A stretch of 64,000 bases of DNA from Litchfieldia alkalitelluris. Its GTDB lineage: Bacteria > Bacillota > Bacilli > Bacillales > Salisediminibacteriaceae. The position numbers and the translations under genes are program-made. Below, one piece after another: positions 8,464 to 15,778 of the stretch. The DNA is taken from positions 3,810,143 through 3,874,142 of the forward strand of contig NZ_KZ119600.1 in NCBI RefSeq assembly GCF_002153425.1, in the 5' to 3' direction. Position 1 is the first letter of the stretch; every line of letters begins with the position of its first letter. Under the pieces are notes generated by a model. The model was not told the DNA's origin and searched no databases. It saw nothing but the letters and a program-made list of their open reading frames with translations.

Positions 8464-8739
8464 TTAAATGAGGTAATGTCTAGTCCTTAACTTTTTCACA
8501 GCTGCCATCACTTTATCTAGGTCAGTCAAACCATCTGGCGTATTTGGAGTTGTTAAAATGTGAGGCACACGACGGTACTTGAGCCCCTTTTCATCTCCCA
8601 TCAACACATAAATTGCACTTTTTAACTCCTGATTTTCATACCAATCCACGTCTCCAAATATCACGCGATAGTATGAGCTTTCCCCATGCTGAGGTGCCGG
8701 AATATCAATGAAATCATACGGTTCCTGATGAACTGCCAT
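8464..8739 (-). CDS. Conserved-looking hypothetical protein
   Basis: Soluble protein of 91 residues beginning MAVHQEPYDFIDIPAPQHGE, with a central VIFGDVDWYENQELKSAIY region and a C-terminal helix (LDKVMAAVKKL). No signal peptide, membrane segment or known motif is seen. The start is supported by TAGGAGGTG 7 bases upstream. It is followed on the same strand by the zinc-ribbon gene after 116 bases. I do not recognise the family. Confidence 0.7.
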   Translation of the reverse strand: MAVHQEPYDFIDIPAPQHGESSYYRVIFGDVDWYENQELKSAIYVLMGDEKGLKYRRVPHILTTPNTPDGLTDLDKVMAAVKKLRTRHYLI

Positions 8740-8789
8740 TACAATTCACCTCCTACCACTAGTTTAATTGGTGGTGACATTATTGATTT

Positions 8790-8912
8790 TTGGAAATATT
8801 TCATTTTGGAAAAATGGTTTTTTTTGGAAAATATTTTGTTTTTTGGGTAAAAATTTTGTTTTTGGAAAACATTTTGTTTTTTTGGAAAAAATTTGTTTTT
8901 TGGAAAAAGTAT
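8790..8912. repeat. Degenerate TTTTTGGAAAA repeat tract
   Basis: A low-complexity stretch made of about six drifting copies of TTTTTTGGAAAA-ATTTTGTTTTT, about 20-25 bases apart. It lies just upstream of the gene at 8464-8739 (minus strand), so it may be part of its promoter region. The short TTTTGGAAAA units are self-complementary. Confidence 0.6.
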
Positions 8913-9058
8913 TGGGAGGTTTGAGATAGAGTTTTGTTCAATTGGGTATTAGCGTACGCATCAATGGAGTTTTATTGAAGCTAAAAGAGGGACTATTATC
9001 ATATATATAATAGCACTTCTAAAAGTAAAAAGGAACTGTAGTTCTCATATTTTTTATT

Positions 9059-9800
9059 GTGACCGCAGTTTACGTTGCTGCGGACATTTACTCACTCTCT
9101 TTCATGTATTTTGTCCGCTGCGCTCACAGCTGCGGACAAATCTTCCTTCTCTTCCTTTACTTTTGTCCGCTGTGCTCACAGCTGCGGACAAATCTACCTT
9201 CTTTTCCTTTACTTTTGTCCGCTGAGATCATGGCTGCGGACATTTCAACGATCTTTCCTTTACTTTTGTCCGCTGAGATCACGGCTGCGGACATTTCAAA
9301 CTTCTTTTCCAGCACTTTTGTCCGCTGTGCTCACAGCTGCGGACAAATCTTCCTTCTTTTCCTTTACTTTTGTCCGCTGAGATCATGGCTGCGGACATTT
9401 CAACGCTCTTTTCCTTTACTTTTGTCCGCTGCGCTCACAGCTGCGGACATTTCAACGCTCTTTTCCTTTACTTTTGTCCGCTGCGCTCACGGCTGCGGAC
9501 AAATCAACCTTCGATTCCATGGCTTTTGTCCGCTGTGCTCACAGCTGCGGACAAATCTACGCTCTTTTCATTTACTTTTGTCCGCTGTGCTCACAGCTGC
9601 GGACAAATCTACGCTCTTTTCATTTACTTTTGTCCGCTGATCACACAACTGCGGACAAATCTACGCTCTTTTCATTTACTTTTGTCCGCTGATCACACAA
9701 CTGCGGACATTTCTACCTTCTTTTCCTTTACTTTTGTCCGCAGACCTCACAGCTACGGACAAATCCCCCTTCTCTTCCATCACTTTTGTCCGCAGACCGT
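9059..9800. repeat. 52-bp tandem array of TTTGTCCGC/GCGGACAAA palindromes
   Basis: About 13 to 14 units with starts 51-52 bases apart (for example 9111, 9163, 9215, 9266, 9318). Each unit carries TTTTGTCCGCTG, a short variable centre (TGCTCACA, AGATCATGG or ATCACACA), then GCTGCGGACAAAT or GCGGACATTT, and an AT/CT-rich spacer such as CTACGCTCTTTTCCTTTACT. The inverted arms could form hairpins or bind a dimeric protein. The long open frames across it have no ribosome site and are by-products of the repetition. Confidence 0.9.
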
Positions 9801-9904
9801 CCGCACTCCCCCCTCTAACTCCAGACAACGCAGAAATTACAGACACATTTTGATCATTTTCCAATTTAATTTCATAAAAGTTGTGAAAAAGTTTCAAAGT
9901 ATAC

Positions 9905-9933
9905 TTGACAATAATCTATGATGATATTATTAT
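9905..9933 (+). promoter_or_regulatory. Strong sigma-A type promoter
   Basis: TTGACA, a 17-base spacer, then TATTAT. Transcription would start near 9940. The only thing downstream is the terminator hairpin at 9951-9993; no gene follows on this strand. Confidence 0.6.
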
Positions 9934-9939
9934 AAAAGT

Positions 9940-9995
9940 ACCTTTTTTTTCCTCCGCAATTAGGTACTTCGGTACTTATTGCGGAGGTTTTTGTA
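9940..9995 (+). ncRNA. Candidate ~55-nt hairpin RNA, or promoter-proximal terminator
   Basis: Directly after a good promoter comes a near-perfect hairpin, CCTCCGCAAT pairing with ATTGCGGAGG. Its inner stem AGGTAC/GTACTT is capped by a C(UUCG)G tetraloop, and TTTTTG follows. The U-run is only on the plus-strand side. The 5' end (AAAGTACC) could also pair with the inner arm AGGTACTT, giving a second fold. The 5' arm contains CCTCC, complementary to a ribosome-binding site. Whether a stable RNA is made is inference. Confidence 0.45.
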
Positions 9996-10006
9996 TATAA
10001 AACACT

Positions 10007-10204
10007 TTATTTTTCCCAATCTGCAAATGCACCTGAGCCATTACACCCTGGACAGTCATATGTTGGTGCATAAAAATACTCATTTGGAAAGGTATGAAAT
10101 CCACGCCCACGGCAATCTGGGCAATATCCTTTAGATTCCATTTTCTCGATTTTCTTTTGGTACCGAGCATTTGTCCAATCTGAGAATGCTTTCATGATTC
10201 CCAT
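10007..10204 (-). CDS. Small CxxCxGxG zinc-ribbon protein, paralogue
   Basis: Protein of 65 residues with a charged helical N-terminus (MGIMKAFSDWTNARYQKKIE) and two DnaJ-like knuckles, CPDCRGRG and CPGCNGSG, separated by FHTFPNEYFYAPTYD. It shares the order and spacing of motifs with the protein at 8111-8347, so the two derive from one ancestor. The start is best placed at ATG 10204, 6 bases after GAGGTG; GTG 10213 is an alternative. Zinc binding is expected from the four cysteines; function is unknown. Confidence 0.72.
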   Translation of the reverse strand: MGIMKAFSDWTNARYQKKIEKMESKGYCPDCRGRGFHTFPNEYFYAPTYDCPGCNGSGAFADWEK

Positions 10205-10324
10205 TTCAATCACCTCAAGTTATTTTTCCATTAGTATCTGGAAAAATGAGGATTTTATACATATAATGAATAATTTATTAGTGTGATATTTTATGCATAA
10301 AGATTGGAAAATGCCTCAGCAAAA

Positions 10325-10490
10325 ATTTAATTTCCACCTAAAATTACTCTAATAAAATGTTTATTTCCCACATACAATTACCCTCAATAAACATTTATTT
10401 TTCCCATACAATTAAACATATCTCATTCATACAATTACTCTCAGAATACATATCCCATTCACACAATTGCTCGCATAAGCATTTATAATA
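10325..10490. repeat. Degenerate CATACAATTACTCTCA repeats
   Basis: About five decayed copies of a motif like CATACAATTACTCTCAATAAACATTTATTTCCC, spaced roughly 30-40 bases apart. No gene is seen in 10214-10499 apart from this tract. Confidence 0.5.
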
Positions 10491-10499
10491 CTTAAAAAA

Positions 10500-10628
10500 T
10501 CAAATATCTTCTTGTACCTGATTTGCCAGTTTCTCTTCGATGAAAGTTAGCAGCTCTACTGTCTCCATATCCCCTTCCCCCATATTTTTTATCTCAATCA
10601 TTAGTTCAGTAAGCTCCTCCGTGCCCAT
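10500..10628 (-). CDS. 42-residue acidic small protein
   Basis: A short, very acidic, probably helical protein (starts MGTEELTELMIEIKNMGEGD, ends QVQEDI). The start ATG has GGAAGGGGAGA 6 bases upstream. It overlaps by one base (TGATG) the stop of the start-less frame at 10628-10741, the arrangement seen in translationally coupled genes. No known family. Confidence 0.5.
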   Translation of the reverse strand: MGTEELTELMIEIKNMGEGDMETVELLTFIEEKLANQVQEDI

Positions 10629-10741
10629 CAATGATCTCCCCTTCCATCACAATAAAACAGATGACCATATAGATCATCTGCTTCGTTAATATCATATTCA
10701 GTTGTGTAAAAGATGTCATCTCCAATGACATAATAATTATC
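10628..10741 (-). pseudogene. Start-less 37-codon frame, probable gene remnant
   Basis: An open frame with protein-like composition (…YYVIGDDIFYTTEYDINEAD…) runs from immediately after an in-frame TGA inside the end of the Gfo/Idh gene to a TGA overlapping the next ATG. It contains no ATG, GTG or TTG. It may be the tail of a gene whose 5' part was lost, or may start at a rare codon. Confidence 0.35.
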
Positions 10742-11693
10742 TCATTGCAGCTTCAATCGTTTTCAAGTAAGTGAGGGTCAAGTCACTATATTTTTCTAAA
10801 GACCTGCCAGCAGTTACTGCTTCTGTTAATGCGTCAACTTCTAGCTTATACTGGTCACCAGTTACCACTTCTTCTCGCGTACCTTCGTCAGTTTCAATCA
10901 CGATTGTCCCTGGTCCGTCCTCTGCTACAACATCAGGACGATACGCTGCCAAAACTTTAATACGTCCCTTTGTCCCAATTACTTCATAACTTTGTTTAAA
11001 TGGCTGTTGGAAGCTGCAGTCTACTTGTGCAAGCACGCCATTTTCCATTTTCATTGAAATGAGGTCTGACAAGTCTACTTCAAGCTCAGAATGAATATCA
11101 GCCACGCGGTTAATCTCCACAGGCTTGGACTCTAACACGGCAAAAACTGAATGTAGACCATAACACCCAATATCAAAAATAGCCCCGCCGCCTTTTTCCT
11201 TATCAAGTCTAATGTTCTCTTCCGTAGTATCTAAATAGAAAGAAAAGCTAGCCTTCATTAGATTTACTTCCCCAATTTCTCCAGATTGAATAATTTCCCT
11301 CACGCATTCGTGCTGTGGGTGGAATTGATACATAAAGGCCTCTAGAAACTTCACACCATGTTTTTCACAAGCGTCGATCATTTCCTTAGCATCAGAGTAG
11401 GTCGTAGCAGCAGGTTTTTCACATAACACATGTTTTCCATGCTCTGCAGCCTTTATGGTCCATTCTTTGTGTAAGTCGTTCGGCAGTGATATGTAAACCG
11501 CATCAATCTCTTGATCTTGCAGCATTGCTTCATAGTCATTGTAAACTTTCGGTATGTTAAATTCTTCTGCAAATGCCTGCCCTTTGCCACTTAAACTAGC
11601 AACAGCAACTACTTCTGTATTTTCCGCTCTTTCAAATGCTGGCATTAAAGCACTCCTTGCAATACCAGATGCTCCTAATAATCCCCATTTCAT
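10737..11693 (-). CDS. Gfo/Idh/MocA-family oxidoreductase
   Basis: NAD(P)-dependent dehydrogenase of about 318 residues acting on a sugar, inositol or related substrate. The N-terminal Rossmann fold has GLLGASGIARSALMPA. The conserved CEKPAAT motif, with the Lys that contacts cofactor and substrate, is near residue 95. The C-terminal domain has the family's GGGAIFDIGCYGLHSV motif with the His used in catalysis. I start at ATG 11693, with AAAGGAGTGG 8 bases upstream; an in-frame GTG at 11702 falls within that site. It stands alone, followed by small frames on the same strand. The substrate cannot be told from sequence. Confidence 0.9.
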   Translation of the reverse strand: MKWGLLGASGIARSALMPAFERAENTEVVAVASLSGKGQAFAEEFNIPKVYNDYEAMLQDQEIDAVYISLPNDLHKEWTIKAAEHGKHVLCEKPAATTYSDAKEMIDACEKHGVKFLEAFMYQFHPQHECVREIIQSGEIGEVNLMKASFSFYLDTTEENIRLDKEKGGGAIFDIGCYGLHSVFAVLESKPVEINRVADIHSELEVDLSDLISMKMENGVLAQVDCSFQQPFKQSYEVIGTKGRIKVLAAYRPDVVAEDGPGTIVIETDEGTREEVVTGDQYKLEVDALTEAVTAGRSLEKYSDLTLTYLKTIEAAMR

Positions 11694-11742
11694 TCGAACC
11701 ACTCCTTTTTTTTAGGTATGTAAAACTTTAATGTTGCCTCTT

Positions 11743-11835
11743 TTATAAGTTCTCCCTTTTCCTTTGTAATGCCTTTTTTTCTGAGACTTTAAATACCCTT
11801 AATTTTGGAATAGGTTTAATCAGTATGTTCTTCAT
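11743..11835 (-). CDS. Possible 30-residue basic peptide
   Basis: Small Lys/Arg-rich frame (starts MKNILIKPIPKLRVFKVSEK) whose ATG is preceded by AAAGGGGGACATGATAA, a plausible ribosome site with a long spacer. No family recognised. Weak call. Confidence 0.3.
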   Translation of the reverse strand: MKNILIKPIPKLRVFKVSEKKALQRKRENL

Positions 11836-11988
11836 TTTATCATGTCCCCCTTTTGTATGTCCGATTGGTAATAGATCAAAAAAATCTATTATTTCCAACA
11901 AAATTACAGAAAAGTATTCCTTTTCCTTCAATAAAATACTATAATTATATCTATTGAACTGTTAGCTTATGTCGTAGGGGGGAAAAGC

Positions 11989-12213
11989 GTGGCAAAAGAA
12001 CAAGTGAACTTGACTGAAAAAGATTTAAAAGACTTATTAGAACAGTTATGGCAGATGGGGAATGACAAGGGAGCAACTACTGAAGGACTAATCGAAACTA
12101 TTAAAACTCGTCTCCTAAATCACATGGAAAATAGAAAAACTACAGATTCCATCGTTACAAGTGAACACCAATGGAATCGCTATGAGAAAACTAGGTCCGT
12201 CGTTTCTAAATAA
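11989..12213 (+). CDS. Small hypothetical protein
   Basis: Soluble, mostly helical protein of 74 residues beginning MAKEQVNLTEKDLKDLLEQL. The start is GTG, with TAGGGGGGAAAA upstream. A hairpin terminator follows at 12299-12331. It has no cysteine, signal peptide or membrane segment, and I do not recognise it. Confidence 0.6.
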   Translation: MAKEQVNLTEKDLKDLLEQLWQMGNDKGATTEGLIETIKTRLLNHMENRKTTDSIVTSEHQWNRYEKTRSVVSK

Positions 12214-12298
12214 GTCATACATAATTTAACCTGTGTCGAAGAAAACAGAATTACGTGAACAGATAATACAAATTTGTTTCTTACAAAATACATAAATC

Positions 12299-12331
12299 AG
12301 CCCCCGTAAATTAATTTTACGAGGGCTTTTC
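12299..12331 (+). terminator. Rho-independent terminator
   Basis: AGCCCCCGTAAA pairs with TTTTACGAGGGCT and is followed by TTTTCTTTTT. It lies 85 bases past the small gene at 11989-12213. Confidence 0.75.
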
Positions 12332-12385
12332 TTTTTCGGCATATATAACATCATATAAAGAGTGTGACTGTTAGAATATCTTTTC

Positions 12386-12625
12386 TTAATTGATACTTAA
12401 AGTATTTTCAGCGTATTCCCTTACAACAACTTCAGCATCCCCTAACGGAGCTTCATTGTAACAGTGACTGCACGTTGTATATGTGTCAGGATATAAAATT
12501 GTATAATCTACGTACGTATCAATTCTGTTAGTGTTGCCAATGAGGTCAATGTTACAATCAGGCTTCGTGTGCGTTGCTTTATGCACTTCTTTTCTCTCTC
12601 CAGTATTCACAATGAATTTAGCCAT
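12386..12625 (-). CDS. Small Ada-like zinc-binding hypothetical protein
   Basis: Protein of about 80 residues beginning MAKFIVNTGERKEVHKATHT. It holds a spaced His/Cys set, VHKATHTKPDCN and later TTCSHCYNEAP, which resembles the metal-binding module seen in Ada-like and micrococcal nuclease-associated domains. Zinc binding is inferred. The start is ATG 12625 (or the adjoining ATG 12628), preceded by GGAGAGGTG; longer readings lack a ribosome site. Function unknown. Confidence 0.65.
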   Translation of the reverse strand: MAKFIVNTGERKEVHKATHTKPDCNIDLIGNTNRIDTYVDYTILYPDTYTTCSHCYNEAPLGDAEVVVREYAENTLSIN

Positions 12626-12877
12626 CATTACCACACCTCTCCATCTGCTAATCTTGTAAAATGACCGCCGCCTCTGCACCAACATTCCTTACTTATATTT
12701 TACCCCTAATGAGCTTTCAATGCTCATGTTTTCACAATATTGTAAAGAAATCGTTTACAACAACCATTTCTAATATGTTATGACAAGTCTATTCCCCGAC
12801 TTTTCTAGAAGTAAACATGATTCACTTTCATTCTATGAATGAGAAAGATACGTTATTCAAAAAAATATGAGGCTGAT

Positions 12878-13597
12878 TTACAAACTCCCATTTTGAATAA
12901 CCTTCTTCATATTTAAATTAGGGTAACCCACATCTTCATAACGTTGTACAGTCTTTTCAACATCATAAGCCACTCGTTGAATTTGTATATTAAACTGCTT
13001 GCCTTGACCCTCAATTAGCAAATACGAAGCTTGTGGCAGTCCATCAAAAGGAACTCCAACACTTCCAAGATTCGCAACTGCTTTTCCTTTGAAAAAGCGT
13101 ATGTATGGAAAATGAATATGACCATATACAAAAATAGATGCGTCATCATTTCCCATTAGCTTTTCTTCCATTTCTTCATTGGAAGCACTTGCTGGAACGA
13201 CATCAAACAAACTGGAAGGTGTCGCGTGAAAAGCATGTATGGTCAATTCATCAGTAAGGGCAATGTTCGCTTCATGTGGAAGACTACGCAAATACTCTAG
13301 ATCTTCCTCGCTTAATTGGTTATACGTCCATTCCCGTTCTTTACGCATTAATTCTAAGGCTTTGTCAGGGACTTCCCCTTCCTTAATTCCCCTGAGTACC
13401 CACTCATCTGCATTACCCTTAAGCACTGTTGTATTAAGTGATCTTACTAGATCTAGAGACCTTTTTGGTTCTGGTCCGCGAAAACATAAGTCGCCTAAGA
13501 CAATCGTTTTATCTACGTTTTTAGAAGCAATATCTTGAAGCACTGCATCAAATGCTATTCCATTTCCATGTATGTCCGAAACAAATGCTATTTTCAT
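12878..13597 (-). CDS. Calcineurin-like metallophosphoesterase
   Basis: Two-metal phosphoesterase of 239 residues. The metal-binding motifs occur in order: DIHGN (Asp8, His10), GDLCFRGP, GNADEW and GHIHFPY near residue 155, with IHAFHATP between. This pattern is that of the small MJ0936/YfcE-type family, acting on phosphodiesters or serine/threonine phosphates. I start at ATG 13597, preceded by GGGGGAG; an in-frame ATG at 13612 overlaps that site. It appears monocistronic. The physiological substrate is unknown. Confidence 0.87.
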   Translation of the reverse strand: MKIAFVSDIHGNGIAFDAVLQDIASKNVDKTIVLGDLCFRGPEPKRSLDLVRSLNTTVLKGNADEWVLRGIKEGEVPDKALELMRKEREWTYNQLSEEDLEYLRSLPHEANIALTDELTIHAFHATPSSLFDVVPASASNEEMEEKLMGNDDASIFVYGHIHFPYIRFFKGKAVANLGSVGVPFDGLPQASYLLIEGQGKQFNIQIQRVAYDVEKTVQRYEDVGYPNLNMKKVIQNGSL

Positions 13598-13704
13598 CCT
13601 GTTCTCCCCCATGATTAAATTTAACTGTATATGTCATACCCTTATATTAATTGGAGTAATCTATTTTTTTCAAAACATTAATCATCACTAATCTCAAAAA
13701 TCAA

Positions 13705-13809
13705 TTAGGTAAATAAAAATCTTACTATACTTAAGAAAATTATCCACATGGGCAAACTGATCATGCCGCCAATTAGTAATCCCTTAAATACATTACTCTC
13801 TTCTCGCAT
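13705..13809 (-). CDS. 34-residue single-pass membrane peptide
   Basis: Very short protein with a charged N-terminus (MREESNVFKG) and one strongly hydrophobic segment, LLIGGMISLPMWIIFLSIVRF. The ATG at 13809 has AAAGGAG 9 bases upstream. Such micro-membrane proteins are common in bacilli; this one is not recognised. Confidence 0.5.
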   Translation of the reverse strand: MREESNVFKGLLIGGMISLPMWIIFLSIVRFLFT

Positions 13810-13956
13810 CTTTACAAAACTCCTTTCTTCTAGAAAGTATTTGTAAAAATCCACTAATTTAAACCAAAATGGAAGCACATGGTCGGTATAATTTACCATA
13901 GCTTATGCGAGAAAAATCGTATAAAGACTGTTAGATTGCATGCGCAACTAAAACAA

Positions 13957-14778
13957 TTAATTCCGAATGAGAAATTCAAATGGTTCTAGCTCCGTATTCA
14001 AATCATTTAAGGCTCCTTCAATGATAAATGAAGCCTCTGGAACTCCCTTATCTACTGGTGGAAACACAATGACACCATTTGTTTCTTCACCAGGGCGTAT
14101 AGTGGGTGTTAAATGTGCATAGCCCGTTTCCCGTTCCAGTGATACTGACTCATATGTATTTCCGTTCTGTATAAACTCAGAACTAAACTGCCTGACGAAA
14201 ACATCGTCCTCTGAACTATTCTCCGCATGAACAAATACCCTCGTCTCATCATCAGAGTACTCCACTTTCTCAACACTTATGAGTAAGCCAAATTGCTCTA
14301 TACCTTGATTCACAACCACAGAATGCTCTGTTGGAGATACAGCCTCTATGTAGTCAATTTTATTTACAGAATCACCTTTAACAACTGGAATTTCTCCTGA
14401 TTCACCATTCTGAGCTCTTACAGTTTCTGTCCCATTGATCGTTCCAGTCACAGATACATAATCACCATGTTCTACGTTAGCATCTAAATTTTCCCCCACA
14501 ACCATCATTGGGTTGTCTGCTCCTTCAATATTCGTCAAAACATGAATTGACTTCTTCTCATCTTCCTCATTCACGTAAAACACTTTTCCTGTAAACTCTA
14601 TTTCACCACCAATATAATCATCAATCGTTGCTAAAAAATTCTCATAATCCACATCACTAAAAGACACCTCATTAATGGAGATATTATCCATTTCTTGTCT
14701 TTGAGTTTGGTTTTCACAGGCCACTATAGTTCCCAACATGAGAATGATGCCTAGTGCAGCAACTTTGATTCGATTCAT
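13957..14778 (-). CDS. Lipoprotein with OB-fold-like and DUF4352-like domains
   Basis: Secreted lipoprotein of 273 residues. The lipobox IVAC places the lipidated Cys at residue 21. Residues about 40-140 resemble an OB-fold strand set (GGEIEFTGKVFYVNEE, HGDYVSVTGTINGTE). Residues about 150-265 resemble the immunoglobulin-like DUF4352 domain (LLISVEKVEYSDDETRVFVH, then RPGEETNGVIVFPPV). It is strongly acidic. The start ATG is preceded by GGAGTG 8 bases upstream. It is transcribed divergently from the Nudix gene across a 290-base gap in which I see no further gene. The function is probably an extracytoplasmic binding or stress protein, but that is a guess. Confidence 0.75.
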   Translation of the reverse strand: MNRIKVAALGIILMLGTIVACENQTQRQEMDNISINEVSFSDVDYENFLATIDDYIGGEIEFTGKVFYVNEEDEKKSIHVLTNIEGADNPMMVVGENLDANVEHGDYVSVTGTINGTETVRAQNGESGEIPVVKGDSVNKIDYIEAVSPTEHSVVVNQGIEQFGLLISVEKVEYSDDETRVFVHAENSSEDDVFVRQFSSEFIQNGNTYESVSLERETGYAHLTPTIRPGEETNGVIVFPPVDKGVPEASFIIEGALNDLNTELEPFEFLIRN

Positions 14779-15068
14779 ATGTAACGCACTCCTATTCTAT
14801 AGCTAATTAAATTTATGTATATTAGTCTTGTTCATGTACCCCATTCGTTTGAACTTTCTTAAGACTTCCTTTCATACTCTCACCTAATTTCCTTATTTTA
14901 ATCGATGACAGACTCAAATGGAACAGGTACTATAAAAATAGGAACATATAAGTGACTTTGTTTGGATAAGCACTTTATAATGGATATCTAATAATGGTGT
15001 TTGAAAAATCAAATGGACGAGTTTTATTTAAAATTTATGTAGGCGGATTATAATAGGGGGTTGCTTCA

Positions 15069-15602
15069 ATGTCACAAAGTAATTGGAAAGTGCAGCAATC
15101 GGATAATATTATCGTGGACCGGTTTCATATTCAAAAGGAACATATTCAATCTACAAGCGGGGAAATGGATATTTCCTTTATTAGCTTCGCTGATGGGGTT
15201 TGTATTCTAGCAATTACAAATGATAATGAGGTCGTTATTTCAAAGAAATATCGTCATGCCGTTAAAGAGTGGGAATGGGAGCTTCCATCTGGAACGATAG
15301 ACCAACATGAAGAACCTTTAGCTGCTGCAAAACGTGAGTTGGCTGCAGAAACTGGCTTTACAGCTGACCTGTGGAAATCCCTTGGCCATTTCCACCCTTC
15401 AGCAAGCGCCACATCTGAAACGATTCACTTATTTTTTGCTACTGCCTTAACAAAAATTGAGTCGCCAGCCACTGAATTGGATGAAAATACTACCCTTTTG
15501 AAAAAATGGAGTGAAGTTATGACACTCATTAATGAAGGTGAGTTTAAGCACGGTGCTGGATTAGCCGCAATATTGAAGTATCAATTAAAACAAAGTAATT
15601 AG
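15069..15602 (+). CDS. Nudix hydrolase, ADP-ribose pyrophosphatase type
   Basis: Hydrolase of nucleoside diphosphates linked to another group, 177 residues. The Nudix box is clear: G-x5-E in GTIDQHEE followed by KRELAAETGF. The first Glu of the usual EE pair is Ala here, which occurs in some members and may alter metal binding. The N-terminal strands (LAITNDNEVVISKKYRHAVKEWEWELPSG) match the ADP-ribose pyrophosphatase group (NudF-like). The ATG is preceded by TAGGGGG. The next gene is convergent, with a 51-bp palindrome array between them. Substrate assignment is inferred from family. Confidence 0.87.
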   Translation: MSQSNWKVQQSDNIIVDRFHIQKEHIQSTSGEMDISFISFADGVCILAITNDNEVVISKKYRHAVKEWEWELPSGTIDQHEEPLAAAKRELAAETGFTADLWKSLGHFHPSASATSETIHLFFATALTKIESPATELDENTTLLKKWSEVMTLINEGEFKHGAGLAAILKYQLKQSN

Positions 15603-15645
15603 ATTTTGTTGATTGGTCTCCCCGGGTGACGGTCAAATTTAGTTT

Positions 15646-15775
15646 TTTGCGAAATGAAGACTGAATTCGTCCTGTGATTGGTTTTCAGTCTTCATTTTCA
15701 CAAAATGGAGACTCAAATTGCCCTACAATCAGTTTTCAGTCCTCATTTTTACAAAATGAAGACTCGATAATCATC
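15646..15775. repeat. Short 51-bp palindrome array, family AATGRAGACT
   Basis: Two complete units and a third half-site (starts 15653, 15704, 15755, exactly 51 bases apart) between convergent genes. Each has AATGAAGACTGAAT or AATGGAGACTCAAAT, then about 17 bases, then TTTTCAGTCTTCATTTT. This is the same family as the large array at 50878-51475. Confidence 0.85.
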
Positions 15776-15778
15776 CAC

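Noticed and set aside
9059-9800. CRISPR array
   Set aside because: Period and palindromes suggest it at first, but the sequence between palindromes is the same drifting spacer in each unit, not unique spacers. No cas gene is present.
9059-9921. Open frames across the 52-bp array with Cys/Leu/Arg-rich repeats
   Set aside because: Same artefact of repetition; several overlapping frames look equally good and none has a ribosome site.
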